A model generated the notes under the pieces. That model did no database searches, was not told the DNA's origin, and saw only the letters and a list, made by a program, of their open reading frames with translations. The position numbers were made by a program, and so were the translations under genes. Positions 56,061 to 64,000 of a stretch of DNA of 64,000 bases are shown piece by piece (the stretch's first letter is position 1; every line of letters starts with the position of its first letter). The stretch is from Lachnospiraceae bacterium (GTDB taxonomy: Bacteria; Bacillota; Clostridia; Lachnospirales; Lachnospiraceae), in NCBI GenBank assembly GCA_024682075.1, contig JAIKZQ010000044.1, positions 62,001 to 126,000 of the forward strand. The letters run 5' to 3'.

Positions 56061-57323
56061 TCATGCCCGATGAACGTCTGTCACCTTCGATACTATCTCG
56101 CCGTCCATCACTCTCAGCTTGATCTCGTCACCGCTTTTTACGCCCTCAACGGATCTTACGTTCACACCGGCCGAATCCGTCGCATATGAAAATCCGCTCT
56201 TCAGTCTCGCAACGGGTGACAGGCCTTCGAGTTTTCCGACATAAATGTCTTTTTTCCTCACTGCCCTTTTAAGGGATGAATCCATGAGTCCCGGAAGCAT
56301 CAGTGCGAACCTGTCTTTTCTGTTCGATGCCTTTGTCAGATGATTTCCGATCGAGGACTCAAGAGTAACTTTGTATTTTTCCAGATCTTTCTCACGCCGC
56401 TCCAGCCTGTTTTCCGGAGAATAGAATTTTACCTGTGAACCGTATTCTTTAAGTGCTGTTCGCTTATCCCTGATCCGGTCCTCCATGAGCGACAGGAGTT
56501 CTTCGGGTGCATCCTCCAGATATGCCATGAGCTGCTTTACGCCTTCCGTCAAAAAGAGTGCGGCTCCGGTCGGCGTCGATTCATAATGATCCGCAATGTC
56601 ATCTGTGAGAGACTTGTCCCGGTCATGACCTATCGCGGAAACTATCGGAGTGTTACAGTCGAAAACTGCCTGCGCAACTTCCCTTTCATTGAACGTCCAA
56701 AGGCTGTCCTTGGATCCACCGCCTCTTGTAAGAAGGATCACATCCGGTCCGAACTCATCCATGCGCCTTATCGCTGAAGCTACGTCGGATGCCGCACCGT
56801 CGCCTTCCATCAGTGCGGGGGCCACGATTATCCTGACATAGGGATCGTTTCTTCTTGCATTGGTGACAACATCTCCTATGGCCGCACCCGATGATGAAGT
56901 GATCAGTCCGATCGTGCGCGGAAAAGAAGGAATGGGCTTTTTGTACATCTCATCAAACATGCCCAGTTCTTCCAGCTCTTTCCTGAGTTCGAGAAGAGCT
57001 CTCATTCTCGCGCCTTCTCCGCCGTCCGATATCCTCTCAAATACAAAAGAAAGCCCGAACTGCTGATGGTAATTCAGGCTCCCGTATAATGCCACATGAG
57101 CTCCCTCGCGGATGATCTGCTTGTATTCATAAGTGCACTTGCTCGCAAACATCATGCACTTGATGATCGATCTTTCATCCTTCAGATCAAAATAGATATG
57201 CCCGCTTCTGTTCGGGCCGTGATAACCGACTATCTCTCCCTCTATTTCGATCTTGCTGAGCGAATTGCTAAGCCTTATGGCCGTATTAAGATTCTGTACC
57301 AGCTCAGATACGCTATATGCCAT
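56061..57323 (-). CDS. xseA: Exodeoxyribonuclease VII large subunit
   Basis: 420 residues. N-terminal OB domain (about 15-95), catalytic domain with TRGGGSKDSLWTFNE near residue 190 and HDRDKSLTDDIAD near 225, then a coiled coil. Cleaves single-stranded DNA. ATG immediately follows the nusB stop TAA. Confidence 0.96.
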   Translation of the reverse strand: MAYSVSELVQNLNTAIRLSNSLSKIEIEGEIVGYHGPNRSGHIYFDLKDERSIIKCMMFASKCTYEYKQIIREGAHVALYGSLNYHQQFGLSFVFERISDGGEGARMRALLELRKELEELGMFDEMYKKPIPSFPRTIGLITSSSGAAIGDVVTNARRNDPYVRIIVAPALMEGDGAASDVASAIRRMDEFGPDVILLTRGGGSKDSLWTFNEREVAQAVFDCNTPIVSAIGHDRDKSLTDDIADHYESTPTGAALFLTEGVKQLMAYLEDAPEELLSLMEDRIRDKRTALKEYGSQVKFYSPENRLERREKDLEKYKVTLESSIGNHLTKASNRKDRFALMLPGLMDSSLKRAVRKKDIYVGKLEGLSPVARLKSGFSYATDSAGVNVRSVEGVKSGDEIKLRVMDGEIVSKVTDVHRA

Positions 57324-57761
57324 TTATTGCGAACTATCCTTAACCTTTGTCAGAATGGCATTTACAAATGCTCCGCTCGTCGGATCACCGTATGTCTTGG
57401 CAATCTCGACAGCCTCGTTCATTGCCACTCCCACGGGAATATCATCGTCATAGAGCATCTCGAAGATCCCCAGCCTGAGTGCTGCAAGTTCACACTTTCC
57501 CATGCGGCTTCTGGTCCAGCCCACGGCGCATTCATCGATGGACTTGTCTATCAATGAGATCTTGTCTTTCACGCCTTCGAATTTTGAGACGATATATTCG
57601 ATGTCTTCCGGGATGAATCCATCTTCTTCAGCCTTCTGTCTGTAACTGTCAAGCTGCTCACCGATCTCATCCGGGGGATAGAATTCAATGCGGAACACAA
57701 GCCCGAAGACCTGGTCCCGCAATTCATGTCTAGTCATGTTCTTTTTATCGATCGTATCCAC
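57324..57761 (-). CDS. nusB: Transcription antitermination factor NusB
   Basis: 145 residues from a GTG at 57761, chosen because GAGG lies 6 bases before it and it starts 1 base after the asp23 stop. All-helical; motifs LIDKSIDECAVGW and AVEIAKTYG near the end. Binds boxA RNA in rRNA antitermination complexes. Confidence 0.95.
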   Translation of the reverse strand: MDTIDKKNMTRHELRDQVFGLVFRIEFYPPDEIGEQLDSYRQKAEEDGFIPEDIEYIVSKFEGVKDKISLIDKSIDECAVGWTRSRMGKCELAALRLGIFEMLYDDDIPVGVAMNEAVEIAKTYGDPTSGAFVNAILTKVKDSSQ

Positions 57762-57762
57762 G

Positions 57763-58137
57763 TCAGACCTCTACTCCGCTAACTCTAATATTTACATCGG
57801 TACAGGTAAGACCGGTCATGTTCTCGACGGAGGTCTTGACCTTGGACTGTACAGCCTGGCAGGTTGCGGGAATAGGGTATCCGAACCTGGTGGTGATGAT
57901 CATGGATATCTTGACGTTTGTTCCGGAAATGTCGGCCTTGATGAGGGATCTGTTCCTCACCTTCTCGCCGATGCCCGAAGCACCCTCAACCTCACTTGCA
58001 GCAAGTGCGGCAATCTCGGCAACAACTGCGTCCGCAATGAATACATGTCCGTTGCCGGCGCTCGTTCCGATGGAGATTCCGGATTTTTCGGTTGTATTCT
58101 TAGGCTCTTTAACCTTCTTTTCTTTAGCAGTAGCCAT
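57763..58137 (-). CDS. Asp23/Gls24 family envelope stress protein
   Basis: 124 residues. Asp23 domain: VIAEIAALAASEVEGASG (residues 35-52), then MIITTRFGYPIPATCQAVQSKV. A basic, Lys-rich start precedes it. Homologues sit at the membrane and respond to cell-wall stress; always next to nusB in many Clostridia. First gene of the 10-gene chain. Confidence 0.93.
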   Translation of the reverse strand: MATAKEKKVKEPKNTTEKSGISIGTSAGNGHVFIADAVVAEIAALAASEVEGASGIGEKVRNRSLIKADISGTNVKISMIITTRFGYPIPATCQAVQSKVKTSVENMTGLTCTDVNIRVSGVEV

Positions 58138-58190
58138 TTAGGTCTCCTTTCGACTGACAAAATGCATTTGATAAAAATCCATACATAGAT

Positions 58191-58199
58191 ACTATACCA
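58191..58199 (-). promoter_or_regulatory. Extended -10 promoter of the asp23-recN operon
   Basis: TGGTATAGT on the minus strand, about 55 bases before the ATG; no convincing -35 box (it would overlap the prfC stop). Confidence 0.45.
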
Positions 58200-58205
58200 T
58201 ATTTT

Positions 58206-59822
58206 TTAGTTCTTGGAAAAGTCTGCCAGCTCGAGGCCCTTGTTCCTGTCGATGGTCATCTGGGCACTCCATTCGTTTACGAACAGAAGAAGCGGATTAC
58301 CTTTCATGTCCCTTACCTTCTTCATGTCGGAAGTTCCCGTCAGCCTGTCGACATCGACCTCACCCGGATTGCTGATCCAGCGGATATGCTCATAGGGAAG
58401 CGAGTCCATTCTGACATCGACATTGTACTCGTTCTCCATGCGGTATTTGAACACATCAAACTGAAGCACGCCCACGACACCCACGATGACATCCTCCATC
58501 GTTCCGGACAGTTCGGTGAATATCTGGATCGCACCTTCCTGGGCAATCTGGGTAGCTCCCTTGACGAACTGCTTTCTCTTCATGGTATCCATCAGATGTA
58601 CCCTGCAGAAATGTTCCGGCGCGAAAGTCGGTATTCCGTCATACTTCACGTTCATTGAAGGAGCACAGACCGTGTCACCTATTGAGAAGATGCCCGGGTC
58701 AAAGACGCCTATGATGTCTCCGCCGTAAGCCTCGGAAAGGATCTTCCTCTCATCCGCCATTATCTGCTGGGGCTGGGACAGTCTCATGGTCTTTCCGGTT
58801 GCAATGTGCTTCACTTCCTTGTCGGCATCGAACCTTCCGGATACTATGCGCATGAATGCGACCCTGTCCCTGTGGGCCTTGTTCATGTTGGCCTGGATCT
58901 TGAACACGAATGCGGAAAAATCATTTTTCTCCGGTACGACATCGATCCTCTCTCCCGCACCGTTTGTCGCCTCTCTCGAAAGAGGGGAGGTGGTCATGTT
59001 CAGGAAATGTTTTAAGAAGATCTCGACACCGAAATTGGTGAGTGCGGAACCAAAGCATACAGGGGTCAGTTCACCGGCTCTCACGGCATCAAGATCAAAG
59101 TCCGCGCCGGCACCGTCCAGAAGCTCCATCTCTCCGAGAAGCTTATCCGAAGCATCGTCCCCTATCAGGGCACGCATTGCTGCTTCATCGGCTACAGGAA
59201 CAACCTCGGCATTACCTTCCTTAGTACCCTTCTCGGTATCGGAATACTTGATGACAGTATTGGAATCGCGGTCATACACACCCTGAAAGCTCTTGCCCGA
59301 GCCTATGGGCCAGTTGACCGGACAGGTGGCAATGCCAAGTTCCTTCTCAATATCATCGAGAAGGTCAAAGGTATCCATGGCATCCCTGTCAAGCTTATTG
59401 ATAAATGTAAAAATGGGAATGTGACGCATCACACAGACTTTGAAAAGTTTTCTTGTCTGTGCCTCAACGCCTTTTGATCCGTCTATGACCATGACTGCGG
59501 AATCGGCAGCCATCAGCGTTCTGTAGGTATCCTCGGAGAAATCCTGGTGTCCGGGAGTATCGAGGATATTGATGCAGTAACCGTCATATTCAAACTGAAG
59601 GACGGAGGACGTGACAGAGATACCACGCTGCTTTTCTATCTCCATCCAGTCCGATACCGCATGTCTGGCCGTTGCCTTTCCCTTGACGCTTCCCGCAAGA
59701 TTGATGGCACCTCCGTAGAGAAGAAACTTCTCGGTCAGTGTGGTCTTGCCCGCATCGGGATGTGAGATGATCGCAAACGTGCGGCGACGGCTGATTTGGG
59801 ATTCGATATTTCCGGAACTCAT
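58206..59822 (-). CDS. prfC: Peptide chain release factor 3
   Basis: 538 residues from the ATG at 59822, with AGGAG ten bases upstream (a TTG two codons before is possible). G domain with SHPDAGKTT, DTPGHQDFSED, NKLDRDAM; domain II and III of RF3. Recycles RF1/RF2 from the ribosome. Starts 12 bases after the SGNH gene. Confidence 0.96.
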   Translation of the reverse strand: MSSGNIESQISRRRTFAIISHPDAGKTTLTEKFLLYGGAINLAGSVKGKATARHAVSDWMEIEKQRGISVTSSVLQFEYDGYCINILDTPGHQDFSEDTYRTLMAADSAVMVIDGSKGVEAQTRKLFKVCVMRHIPIFTFINKLDRDAMDTFDLLDDIEKELGIATCPVNWPIGSGKSFQGVYDRDSNTVIKYSDTEKGTKEGNAEVVPVADEAAMRALIGDDASDKLLGEMELLDGAGADFDLDAVRAGELTPVCFGSALTNFGVEIFLKHFLNMTTSPLSREATNGAGERIDVVPEKNDFSAFVFKIQANMNKAHRDRVAFMRIVSGRFDADKEVKHIATGKTMRLSQPQQIMADERKILSEAYGGDIIGVFDPGIFSIGDTVCAPSMNVKYDGIPTFAPEHFCRVHLMDTMKRKQFVKGATQIAQEGAIQIFTELSGTMEDVIVGVVGVLQFDVFKYRMENEYNVDVRMDSLPYEHIRWISNPGEVDVDRLTGTSDMKKVRDMKGNPLLLFVNEWSAQMTIDRNKGLELADFSKN

Positions 59823-59840
59823 TTTCAAAGATCTCCTAGT

Positions 59841-60542
59841 CTAAAGTATTTCTGTATTCTGATCGGGCTCTGCAAGCAGCAGGGCATATATCCCGCCCAG
59901 CTCCTTAAGAGCATCAGCTATAAGGCCCGCATAAAAAACTGCGCCTTCGTGTTTCAGATGCGTATCGTCTTCTTTTCCGTCAGGGAACGCATCATAAACG
60001 CCTGCCGGAACATGCATGTACCATTCAAGGCTCTTTTCTTCGCCCGCCTCCTCAAGTGCCCTCCTGCTCATCGCATTCAGGTCTATCAGGGCTGTGCCGG
60101 TATCTTCGGCAAGTTTTTTCATGGCCTGCACATAAGGAGCATGTGCCTGAGTATCAAGCTTTCCTTCCCTGAACTTTCTCCTCTCAAGCGGCGTTATCAG
60201 GACCGGATGAGCCCCTGCGGAAAGTGCCGCATCCGCCATGAACTTCAGATTGTCATAATACGCGCCGAGCGGTTCGGTATATCTGGAAGGGTCTTCTGCT
60301 TTCTCATCGTTATGTCCGAACTGGATGAAAAGAAAATCTCCTTCGGACAAACTGCGTGATATTGTATCAAATCTTCCTTCATCAAGAAAGCTCTTTGTGC
60401 TGCGCCCGTTTTTGGCGTGGTTTTCGACCCTGATGTCTTTTTTCAGGTATCTGCACATTTCCTGACCTATCCCCGTCTGGGGATAAGTATATATATTGTT
60501 GAATTGGACGGTTGAATCACCGGCCCAGTATATCACATTCAT
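59841..60542 (-). CDS. SGNH/GDSL hydrolase, rhamnogalacturonan acetylesterase type
   Basis: 233 residues. Block I AGDST with nucleophile Ser10, block II around KNGRSTKS, block III FGHND, block V DDTHLKHEG with the Asp/His pair. Most like YesT/RhgT-type rhamnogalacturonan acetylesterases. There is no signal peptide, so it would deacetylate imported pectin oligosaccharides in the cytoplasm. Its ATG overlaps the atpC stop as TGATG, so it is translated from the ATP synthase mRNA, an unexpected place for it. Confidence 0.85.
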   Translation of the reverse strand: MNVIYWAGDSTVQFNNIYTYPQTGIGQEMCRYLKKDIRVENHAKNGRSTKSFLDEGRFDTISRSLSEGDFLFIQFGHNDEKAEDPSRYTEPLGAYYDNLKFMADAALSAGAHPVLITPLERRKFREGKLDTQAHAPYVQAMKKLAEDTGTALIDLNAMSRRALEEAGEEKSLEWYMHVPAGVYDAFPDGKEDDTHLKHEGAVFYAGLIADALKELGGIYALLLAEPDQNTEIL

Positions 60543-60984
60543 CAGTATTTATTTTCCAGCCCTTCGTAAGCCTTTCCGGACTCCGAAAGCCTGAGCATCG
60601 CTCTTGCCATTGCCGCCTGGCTGAGATGGTATTCCTGGATGCTCTGATCCTGTCTGAGCTGTTCCATTGCTCTCTGAAGTGCTTCCTCGGCTCTTGCCCT
60701 GTCAATGTCCTCGGGTGCCTCTATGGTATCGACCAGAACAGTGACGACATCCCTTGTGATGTTGACGAGTCCGAGCCCGTTAATTCCGGTTTTCAGCACT
60801 TCCTTACCCTCTTCGTTGAAATACCTGAACCTTATCACGCCTTCCCTGACCGCCATGACGACGGGCTCATGGGAAGCAAGAATCTGATAAGCCCCGTCAT
60901 AAGCCGGAACATTCAGCGATACAGCGTCTCCGTCAAAAAAGGTCTTGTCGGAAGCTAATATTTTCAGATGAAAGGGCTTGCTCA

Positions 60985-60985
<1 letters not shown>
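60542..60985 (-). CDS. atpC: ATP synthase F1 epsilon subunit
   Basis: 147 residues from the ATG at 60985 (GGAG 8 bases upstream). N-terminal beta-sandwich and C-terminal helical pair typical of epsilon; links rotor to catalytic core and inhibits. Coupled to atpD by TGATG and to the esterase by TGATG. Confidence 0.95.
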
Positions 60986-63295
<2,310 letters not shown>

Positions 63296-63296
63296 A

Positions 63297-64000
63297 TCAT
63301 TCCCTGATGCTCATAAACTCCTGTAACATGTCCTGTGCCTTCTGGACGAGGAAGTATTTCTCATCGTCATTCAGCACGCCGAGCAGCTCAATGTCATGAA
63401 CTATCGTCTGCTCTTCTTCATGGACCTTTTTAAGATATTCATCCATGAATTCCCTTATCATCTCGACGGGGATGGTGTCCACAACACCGGAATTGACTGC
63501 GGTGAGCATCGTCACCTGATCCACCATCGATCTCGGATGACCTATGGGCTGCTTCAGCAGTTCCATGAGAAGTCTTCCGTGACGAAGCTGATTCTTCGTG
63601 GCTTCATCAAGATCCGATGAAAACTGGGTGAAGACCTCCATCTCCCTGTATTGTGCAAGATCTATCCTGATGGAACCCGCCGCTTTCTTCATTGCCTTGG
63701 TCTGTGCGGCTCCTCCTACTCGGGATACTGAGAGACCTACATTCACGGCAGGCCTGAATCCCAGGAAGAACAGGTCACTCTCGAGATATATCTGACCGTC
63801 GGTAATGGAAATCACGTTTGTCGGAATATAAGCGGAAACGTCTCCCGCCTGGGTCTCGATTATGGGCAGTGCGGTGATGGAACCGCCTCCCTTTTCATCA
63901 CTGAGTCTTGCGCTCCTTTCAAGAAGCCTTGAATGCAGATAGAACACGTCTCCGGGATATGCCTCTCTTCCGGGGCTTCTCTCAAGAAGCAGTGACAGTG
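63297..64000 (-). CDS. atpA: ATP synthase F1 alpha subunit, 5' end outside the window
   Basis: About 234 C-terminal codons are visible; the reading frame is open to the edge at 64000 and the [19 protein letters not shown] segment of alpha is at the boundary. C-terminal helical domain intact. Usual length is about 500, so half is missing. An internal ATG at 63947 is not the start. Confidence 0.95.
   Translation of the reverse strand, partial: LSLLLERSPGREAYPGDVFYLHSRLLERSARLSDEKGGGSITALPIIETQAGDVSAYIPTNVISITDGQIYLESDLFFLGFRPAVNVGLSVSRVGGAAQTKAMKKAAGSIRIDLAQYREMEVFTQFSSDLDEATKNQLRHGRLLMELLKQPIGHPRSMVDQVTMLTAVNSGVVDTIPVEMIREFMDEYLKKVHEEEQTIVHDIELLGVLNDDEKYFLVQKAQDMLQEFMSIRE

Overview
The window is a continuous stretch of a bacterial chromosome, densely coding, with most genes on the minus strand. 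Gene content and order point to a Clostridia member, most likely Lachnospiraceae. The evidence is the asp23-nusB-xseA-xseB-ispA-dxs-tlyA-nadK-argR-recN chain, a yqeG-aroE-aroK-aroQ-efp block, DUF1836, DUF5688 and DUF6273 proteins, a TrpR-related YerC protein, strong AGGAGG-type ribosome binding sites and a Gram-positive style lysine riboswitch. The family assignment is an inference from gene content; no marker such as 16S rRNA is present.

Layout: 1-5.6 kb holds a partial HAD hydrolase, a flavodoxin, a hybrid histidine kinase and a chemoreceptor. 5.7-9.8 kb is the rnhA-rluF-ligA-metA operon; MetA carries Glu111, which predicts acetyl-CoA use. 9.9-12.8 kb is a cluster of four poorly known genes. 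13-20 kb holds gdhA, an SH3-domain surface protein whose gene follows a tRNA-Arg directly, a DUF5688 protein, efp and the shikimate genes. 20-25.2 kb holds mgtE and a carB without carA. 25.3-27.0 kb is an AT-rich two-gene islet (GNAT acetyltransferase and a membrane protein) bounded by two identical 37-bp direct repeats; one repeat is the 3' end of the rRNA methyltransferase gene rlmD, so the islet looks like an integrated element that has lost, or never had, an integrase.

27-33.3 kb holds rlmD, pcrA, a Tim44-like zinc-ribbon protein and an SPFH zinc-ribbon protein. 33.5-39.4 kb holds an orphan response regulator, a DUF1836 regulator, an ion permease, yerC, a D-lactate dehydrogenase, and a bactofilin paired with a degenerate LytM-like membrane protein. 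39.4-42.3 kb is a lysine operon, dapA-dapB-hisA, behind a lysine riboswitch and terminator; a eukaryotic-type hisA in this operon is unexpected. 42.4-49 kb holds a second hybrid kinase, typA and two lipoproteins with strongly biased linkers. 49-58.1 kb is the recombination, isoprenoid and housekeeping operon. 58.2-64 kb is prfC, an SGNH esterase translationally coupled to atpC, and the end of the ATP synthase operon (atpC, atpD, atpG, partial atpA).

Transcription signals are unusually readable. Many promoters have a TTTACN or TTGANN -35 box, exactly 17 bases, and a TAAAAT or TATATT -10 box; most operons end in clear hairpin plus U-tract terminators. I saw no CRISPR array, rRNA, insertion sequence or prophage. 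The most unusual features are the rlmD-linked islet, hisA under lysine control, the tRNA-mRNA tandem, and a shared dyad in the gdhA and yerC promoters.
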